This document shows, in pieces, positions 9,739-17,278 of a stretch of DNA of 64,000 bases. Within the stretch, counting starts at the first letter, position 1; each line of letters opens with the position of its first letter. Origin of the DNA: Kineococcus endophyticus (lineage in GTDB: Bacteria; Actinomycetota; Actinomycetes; Actinomycetales; Kineococcaceae); contig NZ_JBFNQN010000009.1 in assembly GCF_040796495.1 (NCBI RefSeq), positions 124,001 through 188,000 on the forward strand. Reading direction: 5' to 3'. A program made the translations under genes and the position numbers. A model generated the notes under the pieces. It ran no database searches. It was given only the letters and a program-made list of their open reading frames with translations, and had not been told where the DNA came from.

Positions 9739-9755
9739 TGTGACGGAAAGTCACA
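9739..9755. promoter_or_regulatory. Palindrome TGTGAC-N5-GTCACA, candidate operator
   Basis: Perfect six-base arms lie about 110 bases upstream of the Wzz-like start. The arms look like CRP/GlxR half sites, but the TGTGA and TCACA boxes are seven rather than six bases apart. It may act on the Wzz-Wzy transcription unit. Confidence 0.35.
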
Positions 9756-9865
9756 GAGGACCGCGCTCGGTTGCGATGGAACCTCGCCGCTCAGCGGATG
9801 TGGGTACTCTCTGCCTCGGTCCGACTACCCGAAGCGAGCCCGCCCGACCAGATGGAGCAGCATCC

Positions 9866-10786
9866 GTGGCCCAGGTGACCGACACCCCCGTGAGTCCGCT
9901 CAGCGCCCTCGCCCGCCGGTGGAAGCTCGCCGCCCTCTTGATCGTCGTCGGCGCCGGGGCCGGCGCCGGTTCCGCCTACCTCACGCCCACGACGTACACG
10001 GGAGAGGCCCGGGTGGCCGTCGGGAGCCAGAGCCTGGACGCCCGCATCGTGGCCGGGTACACGACGGCCTCGCAGCAGCTGGCCTCGGACATCTCGCGGT
10101 ACGTGAACGACCGTCAGGCGCAGAGCGACCTGGCTCCCGTGCTGGGCGACCGGGCGAGCTCGGTCGACCGGATCTCGGCCTCCCCGATCGCCGGGTCGAG
10201 CGTCGTCATGGTCGAGGTCGACGCCAAGGACCGTGCGGCCGCCACCCAGGCCGCGGAGGCCGTCGCGCAGCAGCTGGTGGACCAGGTCAACGCGAGCTAC
10301 ACCAACCCGCAGGAGCTCCTGCAGCGCTACACGGACATCAGCGGGCAGGTGCAGGCGACCCAGCAGGCGGTCGTGGGGGCCCAGTCGGCCATCGCCGCGG
10401 CGCAGGCCGGGCGCGGCAACGCCGAGGCCCTCGCCGCAGCGCAGGCCACCCTGCAGCAGCAGTCGACCCAGCTCGACGTCCTCAAGGTCCAGCAGGAGGC
10501 GCTCGCCTCCCAGTACCGCAGCGCCACGACGCAGACGTCCGCCGTGGGCGGTCTCAGCATCGTCCGCCAGGCGGAGATCTCGCGGACCGACTTCTCGAGC
10601 ACCCTGCAGCGCAACGGCTTGGCCGGAGCCGGCCTGGGGGGCGTGGTCGCGCTGGTCCTGGCGACGTTCCTGGAGCGCCGCAAGCTGCGGTCCCAGCAGC
10701 AGGCCGGCGGGGACTCCTCCATCGACCTCGACGACGACACGGCGCAGCAGCGCTCCCCGCTGTCGAACTCGCCGCACCGGGTCTGA
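9866..10786 (+). CDS. Wzz-like polysaccharide chain-length / co-polymerase protein
   Basis: The 306-residue product has the two-membrane-segment plan of polysaccharide co-polymerases. One segment lies at residues about 20-38 (AALLIVVGAGAGAGSAYL) and one near the C-terminus (GAGLGGVVALVLATFLE). The extracytoplasmic middle ends in a long Gln/Ala-rich coiled coil (about residues 155-215). No Walker motifs follow, so this is not a fused BY-kinase; the C-tail is short, acidic and Ser-rich. GGAG eight bases before the GTG at 9866 supports the start. A second in-frame GTG at 9875 is possible. The Wzy/ligase-like gene follows after 12 bases, so the two are probably co-transcribed. Confidence 0.85.
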   Translation: MAQVTDTPVSPLSALARRWKLAALLIVVGAGAGAGSAYLTPTTYTGEARVAVGSQSLDARIVAGYTTASQQLASDISRYVNDRQAQSDLAPVLGDRASSVDRISASPIAGSSVVMVEVDAKDRAAATQAAEAVAQQLVDQVNASYTNPQELLQRYTDISGQVQATQQAVVGAQSAIAAAQAGRGNAEALAAAQATLQQQSTQLDVLKVQQEALASQYRSATTQTSAVGGLSIVRQAEISRTDFSSTLQRNGLAGAGLGGVVALVLATFLERRKLRSQQQAGGDSSIDLDDDTAQQRSPLSNSPHRV

Positions 10787-10798
10787 GGCCGGACGGTC

Positions 10799-12139
10799 AT
10801 GGCGACGCCCGCGGTGTCCTCGCGACCGACCACGGACGGGACGGGTGGGAACTCGTCGTGGCGGTCGACCCCGGCCTACGTGTGGTGCTTCCTCGCCACC
10901 ATCGTCTTCAACATCTTCTCCGCCCACTGGGACCGCCTGGGCGTCCCGCTCGGGCTGGACCGCATCTCCTTCTTCGGCGGCGTGCTGCTGCTGGCCCTGG
11001 ACCCCTGGGCGTGGAAGCGCCGGAGCCTGGTGCTCCGTCCGGTGCACGGTGCGATGTTCGGCCTGCTCGCCCTCGCGACGATCTCCGCGGCGGGGCACGG
11101 AACCCTGCTCAACAGCTACGGCCTGTTCGCGCTCCTGGACCGGCTCTTCGTCCCGTTCGTGATGTTCTGCCTCGCGCCCATCGTCTTCGCCAAGGCCGAG
11201 CACCGGGCGCTGCTGCTCAAGACGCTGGTGCTGCTCGGTCTGTACCTCGGGGTGACGGCGATCCTCGAGACGCTGAAGCTGTGGGCCCTGGTGTTCCCCA
11301 GCTACATCGGTGACCCGAGCGTCGGCATCCAGTTCGGCCGGGCCCGCGGCCCGTTCGCGGCGTCCGAAGCCATGGGCATGGCCTGCGCCGCCTGCTTCTT
11401 CGCCGCGTCCCTGGCGGTGTCCCGCTTCCGGGGTGCCTGGCGTTGGCTGTCCGCCCTCGTCGTCGCCCTCAGCGCCGGTGGGGTCCTCATGTCCCTCACG
11501 CGGTCGGTGTGGGTGGGTCTGGTCCTGGGCTCGGTCCTCGCCATGGTCATCACGCCGGCCCTGCGCCGCTACATCCCCGTGGCCCTGGTCGGCGGGGCGG
11601 CCGCCGTCGCGATCGCCCTGGCGGTCGTTCCCGGCCTGCAGGAGAGCGTGACCGAACGCGCCGGAACCTCCCGGTCCGTCTACGACCGCTACAACACCAA
11701 CGGGGCCGCGCTGCGCATCGTCGAGCAGGAACCCCTCACCGGCGTCGGCTGGGTGAAGTTCCTCGACGTGTCCTCGGACTGGGTGCGGCAGGCCGACACC
11801 TACGGCATCACGAACGTCAAGATCGAAGTCCACAACGTGTTCCTGAGCCGTGCCGCGGAACTGGGCCTGCCCGGCGCCGCCCTGTTCGTGGCGTGCATCC
11901 TGCTCGGTCCTGCGCGGGTCCTGCTCCCCCAGCGGTACCGCGAGAAGGAACTCGTGGGGTGGCGTGCGGTCTCCCTCGGCATGACGGCGGTCTGGGGCGT
12001 GACGTTGATGCTCAGCCCGGTCCCCTACCCGCTGCCGAACACGCTCACCTGGTTGTTGGCTGGGATCGCCCTGATCCCCTACGTTTCTTCTTCTAGAGAA
12101 GACGACAGGTCGACCGACGTCGTCGCCCTCCAGAGGTAG
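10799..12139 (+). CDS. O-antigen ligase / Wzy polymerase-like membrane protein
   Basis: This polytopic protein of 446 residues has about 11 membrane segments and one large outer loop (about residues 285-360). The family pattern is present: RARGPFAASEAMGMACAACF before the loop, LTRSVWVGLVLG, and in the loop ALRIVEQEPLTGVGWVKF followed by VEVHNVFL-like IEVHNVFLSRAAELGLPGAA. These match the Wzy_C / O-antigen ligase domain. In an actinobacterium without lipopolysaccharide this is most likely the exopolysaccharide polymerase. The ribosome binding site GAGG overlaps the stop codon of the Wzz-like gene. Confidence 0.88.
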   Translation: MATPAVSSRPTTDGTGGNSSWRSTPAYVWCFLATIVFNIFSAHWDRLGVPLGLDRISFFGGVLLLALDPWAWKRRSLVLRPVHGAMFGLLALATISAAGHGTLLNSYGLFALLDRLFVPFVMFCLAPIVFAKAEHRALLLKTLVLLGLYLGVTAILETLKLWALVFPSYIGDPSVGIQFGRARGPFAASEAMGMACAACFFAASLAVSRFRGAWRWLSALVVALSAGGVLMSLTRSVWVGLVLGSVLAMVITPALRRYIPVALVGGAAAVAIALAVVPGLQESVTERAGTSRSVYDRYNTNGAALRIVEQEPLTGVGWVKFLDVSSDWVRQADTYGITNVKIEVHNVFLSRAAELGLPGAALFVACILLGPARVLLPQRYREKELVGWRAVSLGMTAVWGVTLMLSPVPYPLPNTLTWLLAGIALIPYVSSSREDDRSTDVVALQR

Positions 12140-12165
12140 TCGGCCAGGACGAGGAGGAGTACCCG

Positions 12166-12837
12166 GTGAGCGACGACGGTGCCGCGCGGCGAGCAGCCGA
12201 CCCTGCGACCCCCGTGGGGGGCAGGAGGAAGGCGCAACGCATGGCCGCCGCGGCCGCCTACCTCGGTGTGGGACGCCACCTGCCGTGGAGCCCCCGACCC
12301 GGTGGCGGACTGGCACGACGGGCCCGCGCCCTGAGCGCGCGGTGGATGCTGGACGAGTGCGGTGCCGACGTGAACATCGAGCACGGCGCCTGGTTCGGTT
12401 CCGGGAAGGGTGTCCGGGTCGGTGACCGCTCCGACATCGGCATGGACGCCCTCGTGATCGGCCCCGTGCACATCGGCGCCGACGTCATGATGGGGCCCCG
12501 GTGCGTCCTGCTAGCGTCCGCGCACGAGACCCGCAGCGTCGACGTCCCCATGAACCAGCAGGGTTTCCGCGAGGACCGGCCCATCGTCATCGAGGACGAC
12601 GTCTGGATCGGCGCGGGGTGCATCATCCTGCCCGGCCGCCGCATCGGGACGGGCAGCATCGTCGGGGCGGGATCGGTCGTGGTCTCCGACGTCCCGCCGT
12701 GGACCGTCGTGGCGGGGAACCCGGCCCGCATCGTCAAGAAGCGGCGCACGGGTGACCAGCTCCCCGAGGCCGTGCAGGCGTCGGTCCCGCCGCCGGTGCT
12801 CGACGCGGCCGAACTCGACGCGCACGCCCGCAGCTGA
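12166..12837 (+). CDS. WcaF/Vat-type hexapeptide-repeat O-acetyltransferase
   Basis: The 223-residue product carries many hexapeptide turns (VRVGDRSDIGMDALVIG, VHIGADVMMG, VWIGAGCIILPGRRIG). It has the characteristic insertion with the catalytic His (LLASAHETRSVDVPM) and the closing VVAGNPARIVKKR segment. This places it in the xenobiotic/galactoside acetyltransferase group rather than the CysE group. The GTG at 12166 is preceded by AGGAGGAG. It lies 26 bases after the Wzy-like gene, so it probably belongs to the same operon and acetylates the polymer or its precursors. The first 60 residues, rich in Arg and Ala, are longer than usual for the family. Confidence 0.88.
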   Translation: MSDDGAARRAADPATPVGGRRKAQRMAAAAAYLGVGRHLPWSPRPGGGLARRARALSARWMLDECGADVNIEHGAWFGSGKGVRVGDRSDIGMDALVIGPVHIGADVMMGPRCVLLASAHETRSVDVPMNQQGFREDRPIVIEDDVWIGAGCIILPGRRIGTGSIVGAGSVVVSDVPPWTVVAGNPARIVKKRRTGDQLPEAVQASVPPPVLDAAELDAHARS

Positions 12838-12859
12838 ACGCCGCGGCCCACCGCCGGGG

Positions 12860-13798
12860 TCAGCCGGGACGAACCGGCTGGTCCCGGTGGTGGGCCGTCC
12901 AGTAACCCCAGTCGAAGCAGGCCCCGGCGAGCGCGACGAAGCGTTCGGCCCGGGCCGACCCGCCACGGGGCAGGGCAGCGCCGAACCGCAGCACGGCCTT
13001 CCCGGTCCTGGCCGCGAGGCGCCAGGCCGGCAGCGGAGGGACGACCTCCAGGCCCTCGGAGGCCCACTCCCTGCGGAGGCCGTGGTGGCTCTTGCCGTAC
13101 CGGTAGTTCTGCTCCAGCAACTGCCGGGCCTCGTTGCGCGGGACCCACTCCATGAGGACCTCCTGCACGACGTCGAGGCGGTGCCCCGTCGTCACCTGCA
13201 GGCGCCAGCACAGGTCCGCGTCCCCGCCGCTGCGCACGCCGGAGAAACCCCCCACCGCGTCGAAGTCGCTGCGCCGCACCGCGAGGTTGCACGTCGGCAG
13301 GTACGGCAGGAAGAACGGGTCCGCGACGTACTTGTCGAGACGGCTGAACTGCTGGAACTCGCTGGCCCGCTCCGCCAGGGACGGGCCCCCGAGGACCAGG
13401 GTGTCGGAACCCACGAGACCCACCTCGGGTTCCTCGAAACTCGCCAGTGTCCGCTCCACCCACTGCGGGCGCGGCCTGCTGCGCGCGTCGAGGAACAGCA
13501 CGACCTCGGCGTCCGCGGCGGCGGCCACCCCGGTGTTGCGCGCCCCGTAGGGGCCCAGACCGCCGCTGTGGACGACGGTGACGGGCGCAGCGAGGTCCAG
13601 CACCGGCTCGGGTGAGTCGTCCACGACGACGATCTGGTCAGGGGCGACGGTCTGCGCGGAGAGGGCGGCGAGGGCCCCGTCCAGGAGGGCCGCGTGTCCC
13701 CGCACCGGGATCACGGCCACCGACCGGGGCCGAGGCTGCGAGGCCCCCTCCGCAGGCACGGCCGAGGCGTCGGCCACGGGCCGGTCCTGGTCAGACAT
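12860..13798 (-). CDS. Family 2 glycosyltransferase (GT2)
   Basis: The 312-residue product is GT-A folded. Near residue 25 it begins the SVAVIPVRGHAALLDGALAAL strand-helix unit. It continues with IVVVDDSPEP, the ARNTGVAAAADAEVVLFLDA segment containing the metal-binding acidic residues, and GGDADLCWRLQ, the usual acceptor-side ED/DxD-like motif. The ATG at 13798 is chosen because GGAGG lies nine bases upstream; a GTG at 13804 would sit too close to it. The start overlaps the stop of the upstream glycosyltransferase by eight bases, so translation is coupled. Acceptor and sugar are unknown. It converges on the acetyltransferase gene with a 22-base gap. Confidence 0.88.
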   Translation of the reverse strand: MSDQDRPVADASAVPAEGASQPRPRSVAVIPVRGHAALLDGALAALSAQTVAPDQIVVVDDSPEPVLDLAAPVTVVHSGGLGPYGARNTGVAAAADAEVVLFLDARSRPRPQWVERTLASFEEPEVGLVGSDTLVLGGPSLAERASEFQQFSRLDKYVADPFFLPYLPTCNLAVRRSDFDAVGGFSGVRSGGDADLCWRLQVTTGHRLDVVQEVLMEWVPRNEARQLLEQNYRYGKSHHGLRREWASEGLEVVPPLPAWRLAARTGKAVLRFGAALPRGGSARAERFVALAGACFDWGYWTAHHRDQPVRPG

Positions 13799-14669
13799 CG
13801 GCACGGACCTCCCCGTTCCCGGAGGACGCCCGGTGCCGCGTCCGCGGCTGGGGCACCTTCCCGTGGCGCTGCTGCCGGCCGGCGTCCCAGCGCGCCGCGA
13901 TGTCCAGCAGGCGGGTCCTCCCGAACGGGCGGACCCGGGACACGAACGGGTCCACCGGTTCGCTCCGCACCCAGTCCGCGACGCCCTGCCAGAGGGGGTA
14001 GTGCGCCAGCGGTCGCAGGTGCTCGAGCGCGCGGATCTCGCGGACCATGCGCTGGTGGTAGGCCTTCAGGCCCGCCGTCCGGCGGTGGCTGCCGCTCACG
14101 GTCAGCCGAGGGTCCACGACCAGGACCCCACCGTCCGCGACGACCCGCCAGGACCACTCCTGGTCCTCCGACGCCACGAGCGTCTCGTCGAAGGGGTGCG
14201 CCGAGCGGACGTCCGCGCGCCACAGGCTCGCCGTGTTGGTGAACCCCCAGTAGCGGTGGCGGGACAGGTACTCCGCGTCTGCGCTCAGGGGCGCCCGGAG
14301 CGGCCGGCCGCCGCCGTCGACGTCTCCCCCGCAGACGGCCACCGCCCCGGCGTCGAGGTGGGACAGGGCGATCTCGACCCAGTCCGGCCGCGGGAGGACG
14401 GTGTGGCTCGACAGCGACCCCTGGACGGGACCGGGAGCGGCCTCGGCGCCGGTGTTCAGCGCGCCGCCGTAGGAGAAGGACTCCCCCGGGACCTGCACGA
14501 GCTGGTCCGCGTCGTCCCGGGCGATGGACACGGTCGCGTCGGTCGACCCCGAGTCGACGACCACCACCCGGACGGGGACGGTCTGGGAGCGCAGGGACGA
14601 GAGGGTGGCGGGGAGCGTGGCGGCGGAGTTCCTGGTGCGGACGATGACGCTGACGTTCGGGCTCACCAC
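13791..14669 (-). CDS. Family 2 glycosyltransferase (GT2), rhamnosyltransferase-like
   Basis: The 292-residue GT-A protein starts VSVIVRTRNSAATLPATL, then VVVVDSGSTDATVSIAR, the VDSGSTD pattern common in rhamnosyl- and glucosyltransferases. Further on it has WGFTNTASLWRADV and VASEDQEWSWRV, which contains the conserved ED-x-x-W motif. GAGGAGG upstream fits either of two tandem GTG starts (14669 or 14666). It is the first gene of a two-gene minus-strand unit and diverges from the frameshifted GT4 gene at 14795 across a 125-base promoter region. Confidence 0.88.
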   Translation of the reverse strand: MVSPNVSVIVRTRNSAATLPATLSSLRSQTVPVRVVVVDSGSTDATVSIARDDADQLVQVPGESFSYGGALNTGAEAAPGPVQGSLSSHTVLPRPDWVEIALSHLDAGAVAVCGGDVDGGGRPLRAPLSADAEYLSRHRYWGFTNTASLWRADVRSAHPFDETLVASEDQEWSWRVVADGGVLVVDPRLTVSGSHRRTAGLKAYHQRMVREIRALEHLRPLAHYPLWQGVADWVRSEPVDPFVSRVRPFGRTRLLDIAARWDAGRQQRHGKVPQPRTRHRASSGNGEVRADV

Positions 14670-14782
14670 GGTCGTCGGCTCCTCCTCAGGTGTGGGGCAG
14701 TCGGCACACGACCACGAGTCGGCGCATCCTAGCGCGACGTCCTGTGACGCCCACGGTGCGATGGGTCATCGGAGGAGCCCGT

Positions 14783-14788
14783 TAGGGT
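14783..14788 (+). promoter_or_regulatory. -10 box TAGGGT of a leaderless start
   Basis: The hexamer is six bases before the ATG at 14795. An AGGAG lies too far upstream of the start to serve as a ribosome binding site. Confidence 0.45.
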
Positions 14789-14794
14789 GCGGCC

Positions 14795-16069
14795 ATGGCC
14801 TCGCCCACGGGACCGAACCCCCTTCCCGACGACACCTCCGAGGCGGGCCCCGCCGTCGCCTACCTCGTCAGCGAGTACCCGACGCTCTCGCACGCCTTCA
14901 TCGAGAACGAGGTCGAGGCGCTGCGGGCGGCCGGTGTCCGGGTCCACACCTTCTCGGTGCGGCCGACGTCGCCCGCGCAGCACCGGTCCGACCGCAGCCG
15001 CGACGAGGCGGCCACGACGACCGTGCTGCTGGACAGGGCCCGGGTCCGCGAGGCGGCCGGGGCGGGCCTGGCGGCGGCGCGTCGCCCCCGCGGCCTCGTG
15101 GCGGGCCTCGCGCTCGCCGCGCGCTCGGGACCGGCTGCGGTGAAGGGTCGTGTCTGGCAGGGGTTCTACCTCGCCGAGGCCGCCGTCCTGCTGGAGGAGA
15201 TGCGACGGCTCGGTCTGCGGCACCTGCACGTCCACTTCGCCAACAACGGCGCGGACGTGGCCCGGCTGGTCGTGGCGATGGGCCGCGCGCAGGACGGACC
15301 GGACAGCGGCTGGCGGTGGACCATGTCCATGCACGGGCCGACCGAGTTCGAGGCGGTCGACGCCTTCGACCTCCCCGCCAAGGTGCGGTCGGCCGACGCC
15401 GTCGCCTGCATCAGCGACTTCTGCCGCGGGCAGCTCATGCGGCACACGTCCCCGGAGCACTGGCGCAAGCTGGGTCTGGTGCGGATGGCGGTCGACGTCG
15501 ACCGCTTCGGCGACCGGACGTCCGACCGCGCCGGGCGCCCGGCGGGTCCGCTGCGGATCCTGTTCGTCGGACGGCTCGTGCCGGAGAAGGGGCCCTCCGT
15601 CCTGCTCGACGCCGTGGCGCACCTGCGGTCGGCACCCGACCCCCTCGACGTCGAGGTGCGGATCGTGGGTGCGGGCCCTCTCGCCGACGAGCTGCGCCGC
15701 CAGAGCGTCGACCAGGGCACCGCGGACCGCGTGACCCTCGTCGGCCCCCTCGGGAACGAGGAGCTCCCGGACCAGTACGCCTGGGCCGACGTGTTCTGCC
15801 TCCCCAGCTTCGCCGAGGGGGTTCCCGTGGTCCTCATGGAGGCGATGGCCACGGGGTTGCCCGTCGTGACCACGGCCATCGCCGGGATCCCCGAGCTCGT
15901 CCGCGACGGGGTCACGGGCCGGCTGGTGCCGCCCGGCCGCGTCGACCAGCTGGCGTCGACCAGCTGGCGTCGGCCCTGCGCGACCTGGCGGACGACACCG
16001 CCGACGGCCGGAGCGCACTCGGTCAGGCCGCCCGCGCCCGGGTGCGCGAGGAGTTCGGGGCGGCGTTGA
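14795..16069 (+). CDS. Family 4 glycosyltransferase with a frameshifted C-terminus
   Basis: The first 389 or so residues are a normal GT-B glycosyltransferase. They include an N-terminal VSEYPTLSHAFIENEVEALR, a mid-protein HVHFANNGADVARL and SMHGPTEFE, then ILFVGRLVPEKGPSVLLDAV and the nucleotide-sugar motif FCLPSFAEGVPVVLMEAMA with its E-x7-E spacing. The WcaL-like N-terminus suggests a colanic-acid-type enzyme. After VDQLAS the frame turns into Arg/Pro-rich residues and stops at 16069. In the next frame the expected ending (SALRDLADDTADGRSALGQA and onward) continues to 16104. The break coincides with a 14-bp tandem duplication at 15941-15968. Removing one copy restores a 431-residue protein. 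The catalytic core is intact, so partial activity is possible; sequencing error is the main alternative. Confidence 0.85.
   Translation: MASPTGPNPLPDDTSEAGPAVAYLVSEYPTLSHAFIENEVEALRAAGVRVHTFSVRPTSPAQHRSDRSRDEAATTTVLLDRARVREAAGAGLAAARRPRGLVAGLALAARSGPAAVKGRVWQGFYLAEAAVLLEEMRRLGLRHLHVHFANNGADVARLVVAMGRAQDGPDSGWRWTMSMHGPTEFEAVDAFDLPAKVRSADAVACISDFCRGQLMRHTSPEHWRKLGLVRMAVDVDRFGDRTSDRAGRPAGPLRILFVGRLVPEKGPSVLLDAVAHLRSAPDPLDVEVRIVGAGPLADELRRQSVDQGTADRVTLVGPLGNEELPDQYAWADVFCLPSFAEGVPVVLMEAMATGLPVVTTAIAGIPELVRDGVTGRLVPPGRVDQLASTSWRRPCATWRTTPPTAGAHSVRPPAPGCARSSGRR
15941..15972 (+). repeat. 14-bp tandem duplication causing a frameshift
   Basis: GTCGACCAGCTGGC occurs at 15941-15954 and again at 15955-15968, followed by GTCG of a third unit. 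Fourteen is not a multiple of three, so the second copy shifts the reading frame of the GT4 gene. With one copy the frame reads through to 16104. Confidence 0.9.
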
Positions 16070-16120
16070 ACGTCCGCCGCCTGCGGGACGTCATCGGCGT
16101 CTGAGGACGGTCGGGAGGGG

Positions 16121-16148
16121 CGTCTACGACCGCGCGCGGTCGTAGACG
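16121..16148. terminator. Perfect 28-bp palindrome, likely bidirectional terminator
   Basis: The sequence CGTCTACGACCGCG is followed directly by its reverse complement. It lies between two convergent glycosyltransferase genes. It includes the last codons and stop of the minus-strand gene (VYDRARS-stop) and begins 17 bases after the restored stop of the plus-strand gene. Confidence 0.65.
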
Positions 16149-17278
16149 GCCTCGATGCGGGCCGTCGTCACCCGGATGTCGAAGGACCGCACGACGTGGT
16201 CGCGTCCGGCGCGGCCCAGGGCCTCCCGCAGGTCCGCGTCCTGCGACACCTTCTCGATGGCCGTCGCCAGTCCGGCGACGTCGCCCTCCTGCGCCAGCAG
16301 ACCCGTGGTGCCGTCCAGGACGGACTCCACGAGGCCCGAGTGCGCGTAGGCCACGACCGGGCGCGCGCAGGCCCCGGCCTCGAGGCTGACCACGGGCAGG
16401 CCCTCGCAGTCGCCGTTGGTCGCGCGGCGGGAGGGGATGACCACGGCCTGCGCGGCACGCATCTGCTCGCGCACCTCGTCGCTGCCGCGGACGCCGAGGA
16501 ACCTCACGTCGAGACCCGCCGCCTGCGCCCTGCTCTCCATCCGGGCACGAAGGGGTCCGTCCCCGATCACGGTGAGCGGTGGCGGAGCGGCCAGTCCCGA
16601 CAGTGCGTCGAGCAGGTCTCCCAGACCCTTCTTCTCGACCAGTCGCCCGACGAAGAGCAGGCCACCGTCCGGCGGAGGCGGGGTTCCGGCGACCGCCTGT
16701 GTGTCGACCCCGCACGCGATGACGTCGATGGACCCCGGGGTGGCCCCGTGCCGTTCCAGTTCCCGCGCGATCGGTCCGCTCACCGCGATTGTGCCCGCTG
16801 CGTCCCGCAGGAGCTCCTCCCGCCGGGCCAGCAGCGTCCGGCCCGATTCCGACTGCGCCAGGACCTCGTCGTGGACCGTCGCGTCGTACCCGTGCCAGGT
16901 GATGACGAACGGGATGCCGAGTTCCCGGGCGACCGGTGCCACCACGGCCGCGTCCGTGCCGAAGTGCGCGTGGACGACGTCCGGCCGCAGCCGTCGCAGT
17001 GCCGACCGGAGACGTCGCTCCTGCCGGCCGTCGTGGGTTCCGGCGATCCGTTGCGGCAACCGGTCGAGGACCTTGCGCCGGACGTCACCCTCCCGGGCCT
17101 CCACGACGGGGACGCCGGGGACCTCCAGACCGTCGGCCTGGCGCCACGACGTCAGGGCCGTGGGGCGCCACCGGTCCAGGAAGACGAGGTGGTCGCGGAC
17201 GAAGGTCTCCGACCGGTTGAGGAACTGCCGCCGGTAGACGGCGACGTCGCCGTCGACCCGGCCGGCCGGTGCGTTCAG
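16124..17278 (-). CDS. Family 4 glycosyltransferase, probable CTG start
   Basis: The roughly 384-residue GT-B protein begins near VAVYRRQFLNRSETFVRDHL. It has VVHAHFGTDAAVVAPVAREL, ITWHGYDAT, GLLFVGRLVEKKGLGDLLDA and the donor-site VVIPSRRATNGDCEGLPVVS region with EGLPVVSLEAGA. No ATG, GTG or TTG lies near the expected N-terminus in this frame. A CTG at 17278-17276 overlaps the TGA of the upstream gene as CTGA, mimicking the GTGA overlaps of the rest of the operon, and is taken as the start. The nearest upstream GTG (17401) would add 41 residues encoded inside the previous gene. It is the last gene of a five-gene minus-strand operon. Confidence 0.82.
   Translation of the reverse strand: MNAPAGRVDGDVAVYRRQFLNRSETFVRDHLVFLDRWRPTALTSWRQADGLEVPGVPVVEAREGDVRRKVLDRLPQRIAGTHDGRQERRLRSALRRLRPDVVHAHFGTDAAVVAPVARELGIPFVITWHGYDATVHDEVLAQSESGRTLLARREELLRDAAGTIAVSGPIARELERHGATPGSIDVIACGVDTQAVAGTPPPPDGGLLFVGRLVEKKGLGDLLDALSGLAAPPPLTVIGDGPLRARMESRAQAAGLDVRFLGVRGSDEVREQMRAAQAVVIPSRRATNGDCEGLPVVSLEAGACARPVVAYAHSGLVESVLDGTTGLLAQEGDVAGLATAIEKVSQDADLREALGRAGRDHVVRSFDIRVTTARIEAVYDRARS

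Noticed and set aside
15941-16104. Programmed ribosomal frameshift in the GT4 gene
   Set aside because: There is no slippery heptamer. The shift is fully explained by the 14-bp duplication.
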